From Meconema thalassinum (taxonomy: Eukaryota; Arthropoda; Insecta; Orthoptera; Tettigoniidae): a DNA stretch of 64,000 nt. Numbering within the stretch: position 1 is the first letter of the stretch; every line of letters starts with the position of its first letter. Location of the stretch: assembly GCA_946902985.2 (NCBI GenBank), contig OX336391.1, forward strand, positions 146,881,074 to 146,945,073. Direction: 5' to 3'. Positions 22,258 to 32,690 of the stretch are shown in pieces. The notes beneath the pieces are model-generated. The model did not search any database. It had not been told where the DNA came from and worked only from the letters and a program-made list of their open reading frames with translations. The position numbers and the translations under genes were made by a program.

Positions 22258-24458
22258 GGTCAGAATCTCAGTCTGTAGCATGCCCTGTCCATACAATTAT
22301 ACAGGAACCCTATGACCTAAATGTAAGAAATGAATTATTACATGAACTAAATGATGAAGGTATTATTCAGGAAGTGGTTAGTAAGAGCCCCATAGTTAAA
22401 TTTAACGTGTCCGAGGCGTACACAGATGTTTTAATTGATAGTGGTTGTATGAAGAGTTGCATAAGTAGTGCATTTTATGATAAAATGAAAGGAACTGGAG
22501 TAAATTTTGAGGAGATGCCAATTAAAAGCACTTTTGTTATCACAGCTGTTGGGAAGAGGTCTAAAGTAATTTCTAAGCAAGTTTTAGTAGACATTAAAAT
22601 TAATAATCATGTAGAGAAGCAGATTTGCCTTGTAATTCCAAATTTAGTATTCAGTGTTATCTTGGGTTCAGAGTGGCTAAGTAGAGTGTCTGGTAACTTA
22701 TGTTATGATGTAGGGAGTTTGAAATTTAAATGGGGAGATTCTGAAGTAGAAGTAGCGTTCAATGACCAAATTCAGAGAAGTAGTGTTGTAGGTGTGATTT
22801 GTACTTTAAATGAGATATCGCCAGCCGTAGAGCGGGGTTCTCCATGTTTTGTGGGCAGTGTGATTACGAACGGAAGTCTAGAGGACTCGTTACGTGATGC
22901 TGCATTTCAGGGAGATATAGAGGTGGAACAATGTGTTCGGCTCTATGATGTGTTATGGTGTAATAGGAGAGTGTTTGAGGATCGCATTGGTATGGCCAAT
23001 TGCTATACACATTCATTGAACGTTATTGATAGGTCAGTATTCACAGGACATAGATATCCTGTACCTTTCGCTTATCAGAGTGCAGTTGAGGCACAAATTA
23101 ATCAGATGCTTGAAGATGGGATTATTGAGCACTCGAACAGTCCATATGTTAATTCTTTGATCACGGTACCCAAGACCGACGGCACTGTTCGTATTTGTTT
23201 AGACGCTCGTTTGGTTAACAGTAGAATTAGTTCAGATCAGCTGAAATCTATGTCAATAGAGGAATTAATGCAAACATTTGAGGGGAAGAAGTATTTCACT
23301 TGTGTAGATTTGAGTTCCAGTTTTTGGCAAGTGCCACTTATGTACGAAGATAGACCATTTACAGCTTTTAGTCATAAATATAACCTTTATCAATTTTGTA
23401 GAACACCTTATGGGTTAAAGAGTAGTTCAGCAGCTTTAATTAGGGCTTTAAACATCGCATTAGGGGATGACACAGGAGAGTTTGTAACCATTTACATAGA
23501 TGATATGGTAATTAGTTCACGCAGTTTTGAGGAGCATCTACATCATTTAAATATAGTTTTTCAGAAGTTAGATCAGGCAGGGTTCACTTTGAAGCTGTCT
23601 AAGTCGTCATTCTGTCAGTCAGAAGTGACATTTTTAGGTCATAGAGTGTCGAGTAGAGGTGTAACACCAGAAGAAAGTAGGGTTAATAAGATACTTAACG
23701 CAGAGGTGCCACAGAATGTTAAACAGTTAAAAACTTACCTGGGAATTTGCAACTTTTTCAGGAGGTTCGTTCTTAAATACTCAGGGTTGGTAGAACCATT
23801 CAGGGAATTGCTTAAAAGTGGGACTCGGTGGAGATGGGAGTCCAAGCATGAACAGGCTTTTAGAGCGCTGAAGGAAGGTTTTGAGAAAGCTGTAGTGCTG
23901 AAATATCCGTTAAAAGATAAGGAATATGTGGTTATGACAGATGCTTCACATATAGGCATTGCTGGAGTATTATGTCAGAAGGATGATGAGGGTAATCTGT
24001 GCATTGTATCTTTAGCCTCGCGAGGACTGACTGCAGCAGAGAAAAGATACACGATTACTGAGTTAGAGCTTTTAGGTATTGTTTTCAGTTTAGGGAAATT
24101 TAGAATGTATTTAGTAGGGGGGAAATTTGAGATCCACACAGATCACCATGCATTACTGTATATGAGGACTTGTAAACTCAGTTCTAACAGAGTTAGTAGG
24201 TGGATTCTTGCTCTGCAGGAATACGAATTCACAGTAAAATATATTAAAGGTAAAGATAACATTCTTGCAGACATGCTATCGAGGGACACTAATTTATGTA
24301 GGGATTATCCTGTGGTTAAAGCAGAGGACGGTATTTTAATATGTGCATGTGTGGACAGTAGCAACAGGGCATCGTTACAGACACTGAGAAATATGCTAGT
24401 GGAGCAACGTGATGACGTTAAGTTTAAGGGAGCCACTGGCAAGGTTGGAAGCAGGTGA
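22236..24458 (+). pseudogene. pol: Pol of retrotransposon 2: protease, reverse transcriptase, RNase H; integrase lost
   Basis: The pol register starts at the frameshift site, and an isolated frame can be counted from 22374. Counting from 22374, the aspartic protease core is LIDSGC (D22; DSG rather than the commoner DTG). The RT palm follows with YIDD at residues 374-377 and FLGHRVSS. RNase H has TDASH near residue 522 and a TDHHALLY motif. The frame stops soon after the RNase H connection (DMLSRD), at 24456-24458, where integrase should begin. The polymerase part has no stops. It copies RNA to DNA inside particles in intact relatives. Confidence 0.88.
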
Positions 24459-24579
24459 CGGAGAACCATTTATAGTTTCCAAACGTATTGGCAAAACAGC
24501 ATATGTGCTGGAGAATAGTGAGGGAAACAGATTATACGGGACGTATAATATACATAGTCTACGAAAATATGTGTCATAA
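24442..24579 (+). pseudogene. Integrase C-terminal remnant
   Basis: In a register different from pol, about 45 codons read as the C-terminal end of a Ty3/gypsy integrase: VSKRIGKTAYVLEN, then GTYNIHSLRKYV before a stop. The zinc-binding HHCC domain and the DDE core that should precede it are absent, so the junction with pol near 24430-24455 marks an internal deletion of roughly 1 kb or more. Tail identification rests on similarity to the C-terminal pattern of LTR element 1 (GPYRVVKRINDVVYRI). Confidence 0.75.
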
Positions 24580-25631
24580 AGTGAGTGTGTTTAGCTGGCG
24601 AGCCAGCCTATCAAATGAGTAAGTGTGGTATCTGGTGCGTGGAGGATCTGGTCTTAAGGCAGGCGTATCGGAAGTCACACAGGGGGGTAGTATGTAAGTA
24701 AATGAGAGTTTTTAAGGTACAGGGAAATATGACGGGATTGTCGGATGCTGTTGAGCACTAAATTGTCTCGATGCACCAAGGCCATTTTGGCAGCGCTGAT
24801 GGGTTCCCATTTATCTCCAAGAGATGGGGGAGCGCTTGTATAGGGCTTGTTAGCTTAAGGCGTCCACGAGATAAAAGATGGGCCATCAGAATGCGAGACA
24901 GTCCTTCATGAAACTCATACATATCAGCACACGTGATTTCTGTTTACGGCCTCGCCATGTAAGATTTGTAAGTGTGTAATTTAAGGTAATTTGTACAAAG
25001 GTATTATTTGTGTCAGGAGAAATGGTCTGTGTTGAGAACAAGTATTAAGTAGAATATGGTCTACGGGAACTTAAGAAGTTACGGCACAGAAATATTTGGT
25101 GTTATATGTAATGCGCATTTACTGGTTTTTTTTTCAGAAGTCAATATTAATTTAATCTACTTCAAAGAGAGATTAAGTATTATGGTCACGAGGCGCTGCC
25201 ACAATCGTGTGCTCAGTGATAAGTGAGATTAAATTTCACCATAAGGAAGGGACCTCCAGTGAAATTAGGAAGTTCAATGATGATATAAATATATCAGAAC
25301 ACCTTCAATGCGTGTGATATGACATCATAAATACATAGTGCTCACACATTAATTATGTCTATTTCTCCAACATAGAGCAATTTGAGAGGCGGAAATATCC
25401 GTGGAACACTATTCCATATGTAAAACATGGGACTGGTTGCAAAGTGCAATCCATAGTGACAACAAACTTTGACGCAAAGTGCGTGAAGAAAAATTATGAG
25501 TGTATATATCTGTAATTTAGGGTGATTTCATTTATGTAATATGTATTTTGGATGGGGTTTATTAACGTGTCTGGGATAATCGGATAATGGACCGTCGTCA
25601 CGGTAAATCATCCGATGATCCGAGGCGAATA
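24580..25631 (+). other. 3' untranslated interior of retrotransposon 2
   Basis: This ~1-kb stretch between the integrase remnant and the 3' LTR has no long frame and no envelope-like protein. The expected polypurine tract just before the LTR is weak (GAGGCGAA near 25622-25629). It may contain cis signals for replication, but none is certain. Confidence 0.6.
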
Positions 25632-27110
25632 TGTAACGTGTTTTTCGAGGGTTTTTTATGCAACTGGCATAAGTCAGTAGGAAGCCATTCTATATTTATT
25701 TACGCGGCAAATTGTTCAGCCAAGATAATTTTTCATGTTAATTTATTATTATTATTAATTTATTATAATTATTATTAAGATATTTTCGGAGCATTTTATA
25801 AAAATTATAAGCATACAGATAGGTTTTCTATGTCTTAGAAAACGCTAACAAGCAAATTATTACGAACGACGATATCATAGAAAATTATGCGATTACGGAA
25901 TTTTACGGAGTTTTCGTCAGTTAGGGTATATTGAGAGACGTGACTCACTGGGAATTCTAATACAAGCTGATTCCTGTCGAGGAGCATGACGCAATCTTGG
26001 GTCGCATCGTCAAGAAGAGGCGAATTGTTGAAACGGAACCCTGTCGCCGAGTGTAATGACCCGGAGGAGGAGAAGATCGCGTGGTGGTTCAGCCAATCAG
26101 GGGAGACGACGTAAGCTAGTTGGGACTGAAGAGTGGGGAGCCGGCATGTGGATATATCGTTCGACGCGCCGTGAAACGCGGACAATCTGTGAAATACTTG
26201 ACGAGTATGGATGCGCGTGCGAGTGGCTCCGATGTTCGGAGGAGTTAAGGACAATCTGTGAAATACTTGACGAGTATGGATGCGCGTCCGAGTGGCTCCG
26301 ATGTTCGGAGGAGTTAAGGACAATCTGTGTAGAACTTGCAGTGTACGGTCGCAAGTGCGTGACGCTCCGATGTTCAGTGGAGTTAGCGACGAACTTTTGT
26401 AAAACGTAACCAGTGCGGTTTTACGAGAGTTTGGGTCCGAGGTACGGACCATAGAATTATCTAATCTACCAGAATATCATCAAATTTCGACGGAGATGAC
26501 GACGTCCAGGAGACTGTGGGAAGCACACAGCATCATCAAGAACGAGGGAAATGCTTTGGCAATTTCCAGGGGTAAGCGCTAATGACGCAGAAATACGCAA
26601 TCTCTCATTTTTCTTTGTTTTATATTTCATAATTCAGTAACTTCATAGCTTGGAAATAAGAGTAAAATCAATTTATCAGACTCCGTTTTCACGTAATTTT
26701 CTATCGGTAATATTCAAATCACAACGCTCCAATTTAAATTTTAAACTTATTATTATTATTAATTTTGCTATACTTGTTTTATATAATAAATTCATTTCTT
26801 TTACAATGCAATCTTTGCTTTCAGTAGGTAGCATTAGATATAGACCAATTCCTTCTCCTGAAACAATTGTTTGTTGGGTTAATGATCAAATCATACCACG
26901 ATCTGAGTGAATAGAGTCTTGAATGTGTTCTGCCAGAGCTAGACGTTGTTAAATACAAATTTAGATTTCAACATTGCATTGAGGTCTTGGCGCCCATTAA
27001 AACAACATAGCTTAGGCAAAGGTAAACAGTTACATTTCTCTCCCAACAGTGTGGGCTAGCGAAAACCATTACATTTGTCGCTCAACGTGAGGGCGAAAGA
27101 AACCATTACA
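25632..27110 (+). repeat. 3' LTR of retrotransposon 2
   Basis: It is collinear with 18706-20184 and the same length. I found two substitutions: G to C in the second 69-bp subrepeat and A to G near 26872. It ends CATTACA directly before the AGTA target duplication at 27111-27114. Confidence 0.95.
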
Positions 27111-27120
27111 AGTAGAAGAA

Positions 27121-27740
27121 GAAGAATCATGGGGAATGGATCCAGGAAAATGGCCTTGACAAGGAAGCCATAGAAGCAAGAATCAAGAAAATGGAAGTCG
27201 CTTTCCAAACCACCCGCAACATATAAACGGTATATCAAAAAGTGCTTTTCTATGAACACAAAAAATCATCACTACAACACTGTCATCAAACCAGTACCTC
27301 TATATGCATCTGAATGTATGTGAGATTTTCGAAGTGAAATGCCATGTCCTGTGGTTCGGATTCCACGTAAAAAAGAGGTCCCGTGGCTCATGATCTCGAG
27401 ATTAACGGTCACGTTAAACTACAATCTTGCTTGCTATCTTAGAAATGTTTGCTCACGAAGTTCGAGAGAAAAGAAAGAAAGATCCTACACATCATATTTG
27501 GCCCGGACTACAAAAATGGCACCTTCATCAGAAAATCCGGGCAAGAAATATACTCGAAGATAGAGAAGATCACAGACACAATGCGAAAACGCAGAGTTTG
27601 TTTCTACGATCATATACGACGGATGATCGATTCTCAACGGACAAAACGTATCATCAGTATATTCGACTCAAAACCAAAATCCACAGTGCCATGGTATGTT
27701 AACGCCCAGAACGATCTGAAAGAAATGGGGATATGAGCAG
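27121..27740 (+). pseudogene. LINE reverse transcriptase C-terminal fragment, split by SINE1
   Basis: The left part reads EWIQENGLDKEA, FQTTRNIYKR, NTVIKP and LYASEC, typical of the RT thumb/tail of arthropod LINEs. After a SINE1 insertion the tail resumes with KERKILHIIFGP, FYDHIRRM and a WYVNAQNDLKEMG-like end in another frame (27449-27736). There are multiple frame changes. The fragment is 5'-truncated against LTR element 2, although the AAG-rich junction makes the boundary uncertain. Confidence 0.75.
27317..27421 (+). repeat. SINE1, 5'-truncated copy
   Basis: ATGTGAGATTTTCGAAGTG through CACGTTAAACTA matches the body of 53325-53511 almost exactly, but the tRNA-like head is missing. It interrupts LINE coding sequence between LYASEC and the downstream tail. 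Confidence 0.85.
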
Positions 27741-28362
27741 AAGATGCACTAGACGTTTGGGACTTTCCGGCAGGAAAAACGGACAACTGGTGCGAAATGA
27801 ACAGAAGAACGCCTGCTAAACACAGTGAGCTCATGAAGACAATGTAGATCAAGCGAAAAATGAACAAATGCCAGAATGTAAAATGAGGCTTATCGTGGTC
27901 CCTAGTTGGCCGATTAGCGAAATTGAATGAATAAGTATCATAATAATAATAACCTTGGCTCAAGAGATTAGGAAAATATGGAGAGAGGAGAGTGTACTGG
28001 TGCTGCCCATTATCATCCCTTCTACAGGCGTCGTACCAAAATGATTAGCTATCATTTTGGAATAATTCTGACTGCACCCTTATCAACATACTACTATGCA
28101 AAAAGCAATCTATGATTAGAAGATATTTAGTCGATCAACACGAGCGTACCCAATTAGATAGGGCAATTAATCTCCTAGTGCCTGAAATAATTTAGGAGAG
28201 TTATTTACCTTTCAAAAATTAAACGCCTATCAATACAATTCATGAAACATACCCTGGCGGAAAAATATATTCCAACACCATGAAATAAGGAATTATTTAT
28301 TTGCCGTATCGGGCAGGAGCACTTATCTAATATATAAAAGTGAAAGTCTGTATGTATGTATG

Positions 28363-28393
<31 letters not shown>

Positions 28394-28844
28394 GTATGTA
28401 TGTATGTATGTGGGTTGGTTCCGTATACAAATCTACACCATTCCACCAATCTCAACCAAATTTTGCATACACATAGTTTAGGACCCAGAAGGAACCGCTG
28501 GCTAGATGAATTTTCGATAGTCTTTCTCATTCATCTGATTTCGGCCCTTTTGCACTCGAGCAAAGACTAATAAATTCATAAAAGATACTCATGAAGGAAT
28601 GGCAAGGCAGATCGTTTCCATGGCAACATAGCTCAAGTCGAGACACGGCCGACTGGATGCCAGTTGCGCTCTGCACTACCGGTATAGAAAATGAGCTTCT
28701 TTACATCAAATCCCGTTAGTTACTCAAATGCTCACACAGCACTGTCAACCCAGTATAGCATAACAAAAACTTCACACTATTTGTAAATATAATTTCTGCA
28801 ATATCAAAATGCAAATTATTTCACAAAATAAAATAATAATAATA
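27741..28844. other. Unassigned stretch with a TATG microsatellite
   Basis: A (TATG)n tract occupies about 28350-28409. It is preceded by TCTAATATATAAAAGTG and followed by TCAACCAAATTTTGCATA, a combination reminiscent of one end of the array at 49262-51429 and of Helitron-like elements. The matching end is not seen, so I leave it unassigned. No gene is visible. Confidence 0.5.
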
Positions 28845-29123
28845 ACCCCTGGCACTACAGCCTACCGCTGCCCAGCCATTTAGCCTTCAGATATTGGGGT
28901 GATGCGTGATCAGCGCATCGGGTTCCCTCGGCCGTTAATCTTGGTTTTCGTGATTGGGGCGTTGCCTCACTGTCAGACAGCTACTCAATTGTCCTCACGA
29001 GGCTGAGTGCACCCCGTTCCAGCCCTCACGTCAGTTTCTAAAATCCTTGACGGAGCCGGGAATCGAACACGGGGCCTCTGGGTGAGAGGTAGGCACGCTA
29101 CCCCATCACCACGTGGCCGGCCA
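28845..29123 (-). repeat. SINE2, well-preserved copy
   Basis: On the minus strand it starts GGCCGGCCACGTGGTGATGG, has the B-box core GTTCGATTCCCGG (complement at 29058-29072) and continues through the ACGTGAGGGCTGGAACGGGG and CGAGGGAACCCGATGCG blocks. An AAT tail lies at its 3' end near 28835. A Tc1-like element starts a few bases beyond its head. Confidence 0.85.
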
Positions 29124-29130
29124 CAAAATA

Positions 29131-30626
29131 CACTGGTCAAAAGAATTAGGGGATCAGTTGAGATATCTAGGTTCTGACGTATTGTCATCGGCGGAATGAC
29201 CTAAAATGGATCGTCGTCTTTCTGTCGGTTCTACGGAGTGGAGACAACAATATTACGGCATCCGAGATAGTGGTAAAAACAGAAAGTTGCTGCAGAGGGG
29301 GTTGGTGTGCACGTGTGTTTACTCTACCACACGAATGACACAAGCAGTTGGGTTCAGATTGTGTAGTGAGCAGGTAGTGCAATGCAACAACAACGTGACT
29401 TACCCAAAGGAATGGCATGGAGTGCCATAGGAAGGTCGGAAGCGGGACAGACACAGAGGGAGGTGCCTGCAGCTATTGGAGTGTCCCAAAGTGTAATTCC
29501 CAGGATCTGGACGCGATTTCAGACAACAGGAACCGCTAAAAGAAGGCCAGACCAAGGTCGTTCACGGGTAACATCAGCAAGAGATGACCGTTATCTCCGG
29601 TTAACAGCCCGTAGAGACAGAAGGCTGAATGCAACTCAGCTGCAACGCACCCTCCAGGCGGCAACAGGACACGCAATATCAACACAAACAGTCCAAAATC
29701 GCTGTCGGGAAAGTGGTCTCTATGCACGGAGGCATATGGTGTGTGTCCCATTAAAACCACACCGCCGTTTTGCTCGCAGAAACTGTGCGGAGGAACATCA
29801 GGATTGGCGTCGTAACGAATGGCGCCGGGTTCTGTTCTCAGATGAGTCAGGATTTTGTGTTCAGCCGGACAATCGTCGTTCCCTCATCTGGAGAGAACGT
29901 GGAACTCGGAACAATCCCGCTTATGTGCAGGAAACCGCACCATATCATAGTGGTGGACGAATGGTGTGGGCAGGAGTCAGTATTGGCGGACGTACGGACC
30001 TCTATGTCGTTCAGAATGGCACTTTGACTACTCAGAGGTATCGAGACGAGATCCTTCGACCGTTTGTTGTGCCCTACGCTGGTGCCATAGGCGATGGGTT
30101 CATTCTGGTGGACGATAACGCACATCCACACAGAGTTGCACTGGTGGACAGCATGCATGACGACGAGGGCATCGAACGAATGGAGTGGCCAACTTGTTCA
30201 CCGGACTTAGCTCTGATTGAGCATGTTTCGGATGGACTTGGCAGACGCATTGCAGCCACACCAACATCTCCCACAATGGTTGCCGAGCTGGATATTGCAC
30301 TCATGGAAGAATGGCCAAATATCCCTCAAGAGCTGATTGATAACCTCATAATGTCCATGCCACGCAGGTGTGCTACTGTCCTGGCCGTCCGAGGTGATCA
30401 CACAGCATATTAGAGAGCAACGAGAATGACATTTTCACTATTATGGTAGCCCCATGGTGCCTCGCTCTAAGTAAACGCTATGTAAACCCCCAGTAAAGAG
30501 TTGAGACAGCACAATATCGTACTGTAGCACACACAAGTTACAATTGTAATCGAACACTGAATAAAATACGTCACCATATGTATCTTGTGTATATCTCACC
30601 TGATCCCCTAATTGTTTTGACCAGTG
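29131..30626 (+). mobile_element. Complete Tc1-like transposon of a second type
   Basis: The inverted termini begin CACTGGTCAAAA and read through ATTAGGGGATCA, about 36 bp with few mismatches. TA dinucleotides at 29129-29130 and 30627-30628 are the target duplication. The 1496-bp element has one intact transposase frame. Its termini are unrelated to those of copies A and B, so it is a separate lineage. It landed next to the head of a SINE2. Confidence 0.95.
29382..30413 (+). CDS. Tc1-like DD34E transposase, second type
   Basis: This 343-residue frame has no stops and starts at an ATG at 29382 (MQQQRDLPKG). Residues ~20-65 form the helix-turn-helix region (TQREVPAAIGVSQSVI). The triad is D154 in FSDE, D245 in VDDN and E280 in ALIEH, with 34 residues between the last two. 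The usual SPDLNPIEH is SPDLALIEH here; the E is kept. The C-terminal AVRGDHTAY matches Tc1 family tails. It should cut and paste its own element. Whether it is expressed is unknown. Confidence 0.93.
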   Translation: MQQQRDLPKGMAWSAIGRSEAGQTQREVPAAIGVSQSVIPRIWTRFQTTGTAKRRPDQGRSRVTSARDDRYLRLTARRDRRLNATQLQRTLQAATGHAISTQTVQNRCRESGLYARRHMVCVPLKPHRRFARRNCAEEHQDWRRNEWRRVLFSDESGFCVQPDNRRSLIWRERGTRNNPAYVQETAPYHSGGRMVWAGVSIGGRTDLYVVQNGTLTTQRYRDEILRPFVVPYAGAIGDGFILVDDNAHPHRVALVDSMHDDEGIERMEWPTCSPDLALIEHVSDGLGRRIAATPTSPTMVAELDIALMEEWPNIPQELIDNLIMSMPRRCATVLAVRGDHTAY

Positions 30627-31911
30627 TACAATAGCGTGATAATAAATGACAGAAACTAAACATACCTTTGCACCTTATTAAAATAGAATTCCATTAGGTT
30701 CACTCGATTTATATAAAACTTAATGAACTTTCCTGCTGAGTGGTTAGTACAGATGTTATTTGGAAGCAACCGATAGTTCGACTTCCGCAATAGTATTCGA
30801 AATCGCTTATACCAATTTCTCTGCAATGACGCTGGGACGACCGCTGCTGCGGTCAGGTTAATGAGTGGAGGGGATTACAGTTCTGAGAAATGCAATCCAA
30901 ACATTTCATGCAATAAATCCTTTCCACTGTGAATACAACTTAAACCAGACTTTCAGATTTCATTGTCGAAAAAGATATTGCTGAAATTGTAATTTGATGA
31001 TGATAGTTGATGTTAAATGGCCTAACATGGAGGCTATAGGCCTCTTAATTCTTTGGGATGAAAATGAAGAATGATGATAAAATTAACACTAGAACTAAAA
31101 ATAACTACAACTTACAACCAAATTACGGATTAGGAGAACAAAAGGACAAAAAGGAAGGAACAAGGGAAATAAAATGCGGGTAAATGAAATGCTCTCAACC
31201 CTCAAAAAATTAGAATTGACGGATTTGGTAAGGTGTGCCATGAAAGGCAGATAGGAAGAGAAATAGGAGAGAGACCACCCCAGAATCACTGGAAAAAGGG
31301 AAAACACAGATCCAGCTCAGGAATTCTCCCAAAATCAACAGCCGTGAGCCCTTGAGGGTGTAGCACCTCCAGTGGTGGGGCTACACACACCCTGCCTCCT
31401 TTATGACCTCGTGCAGAAGGGAGCAGATATGATGAATAGATGCACCGTACGGTTGATTCCGTAGTTAATTGGATATCATCGTAGGTATCAGAGTCAAATT
31501 AGTCCCTATCATGTGCGTTACTAACATTGGTCAAGTACTATCCCGGAATTTGCCTGGACAGAGTGTAGAAAAACCACACTAAGGATAGGTTCGAACCTAC
31601 GATGTCTGGACTTGCTACAGCTGCCCTCGCAACCGTGGTGCACGATTAAACGATCACAACTACGGTGCGGGACTCTCAAAATGACGACTACACACAACAG
31701 ACGAAGGAGTGTTTGTGTCCGGAACAAAGTTATCGCCGGAAATCACGTAAGACAATCATCTCACCTAACTCTGTCTCACGTAAACTCGGGAATAGAAAGC
31801 ACACCTCCTGTGGGGGAGCAAGAGTAATGTTGAATGCGACATCTACCATCGGTACATGCAACTGGCATATGTAATGCCATTGTAGATATATTTTGTTCTC
31901 TTTGATATTAG
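30627..31911. other. Unassigned stretch with possible old SINEs
   Basis: Around 31000-31420 a segment (GGCCTAACATGGAGGCTATAGG through CACACCCTGCCTCC) resembles a worn SINE. At 31585-31610 a minus-strand B-box-like GGTTCGAACC occurs. Neither has a second copy in this window, so I do not name them. No gene is supported. Confidence 0.4.
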
Positions 31912-32591
31912 TGTTACGGCTGTGAGTTCGTTTCATCGCTCGCCGCATGAGTCAAAACTGCCCCAGGGCTGGACTGCTCTCCCTCAGTGTATTGCATGCG
32001 CGTTACGCAACGGACTGCGAAGTGAAAGGGATGGTCCAGAATCTTCGTGACACCACCAGCGAAGGAAATGTCGAGAAGCCGTGTGTCCTGGACGATTCTA
32101 GAATTTATTGAGTCACCAGCCTGCTATATAAGCGGCTTCAACAGTGAGGGGACCGAGTTTTCTGTTGTTGTGTTTTACGAGCTAGTGTGAGCGATTATCG
32201 TGAGCGACAGAAGTGTGGTGACGAAGTGCTGTGCTAGTTACGAAATCCTGTGACATTCTTTCTCCCAGCTTGTGAACAGCGTACATCAAGTGCTCGTAAG
32301 TAACTGTATTTGTTGTACCTGAGGAAGAGGGGCAGGTAGCTTCTGCCAAGGCCACCGGACTCATTAGGACGGATTAACTTCTGTGGTCTGTTGCAAGTGA
32401 AAGGGGCCAAGAGCGCATAAGGAAGAGACTTGAGGGAACTGGAGAAGGCTCCTAATTGCTTGTATTTGCTGATTAGTGTAATTTTCTGGCCACAATAAAG
32501 TTAATTATTTCTTTAAGCAGTAAATGGTGTTGTACTTCCTACCCACCGTAATCCAGTTAACAAAAGTGCCACTAGGGAGTGGCACGTAACA
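31912..32591 (+). repeat. 5' LTR of retrotransposon 1
   Basis: This LTR is 680 bp with inverted ends TGTTACG/CGTAACA. A TATA-like TATATAAG sits at 32125-32132 and a polyadenylation signal AATAAA at 32494-32499, in the order expected of U3-R-U5. Compared with the 3' LTR it has an extra GT near 31922 and five substitutions. Confidence 0.95.
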
Positions 32592-32593
32592 AC

Positions 32594-32605
32594 TGGTGTC
32601 AGAAG
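32594..32605 (+). promoter_or_regulatory. Primer-binding site, leucine-tRNA-like
   Basis: TGGTGTCAGAAG begins two bases after the 5' LTR and is complementary to the usual 3' end of eukaryotic leucine tRNAs including CCA. This tRNA would prime minus-strand DNA synthesis. The assignment relies on remembered tRNA ends, so it is moderately sure. Confidence 0.7.
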
Positions 32606-32690
32606 CCGGATTACGAACTCAAGCACAACACCTGACGGTCCTGGTTTCAAAACCCGAGCAGGTCATTTTCTCTAATTTTCCTGTGAGTGC

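Larger units (their letters stand above)
18706..27110 (+). mobile_element. LTR retrotransposon 2 (Ty3/gypsy-like), young but integrase-deleted
   Basis: Two 1479-bp LTRs, starting TGTAACG and ending CATTACA, bound a 5.4-kb interior with gag, a -1 frameshift signal and pol in protease, reverse transcriptase, RNase H order. The perfect target duplication AGTA lies at 18702-18705 and 27111-27114. I found only two LTR differences (near 26288 and 26872), so integration was recent. Nearly all of the integrase is missing and gag has two in-frame stops, so the copy is not autonomous. The long LTRs and lysine-tRNA-like primer site recall Osvaldo/Ulysses-type elements, but the clade is not proven. Confidence 0.95.

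Noticed and set aside
28329..28500. Helitron-like 5' end near the TATG microsatellite
   Set aside because: Only one suggestive end is present, without a matching 3' hairpin and terminus.
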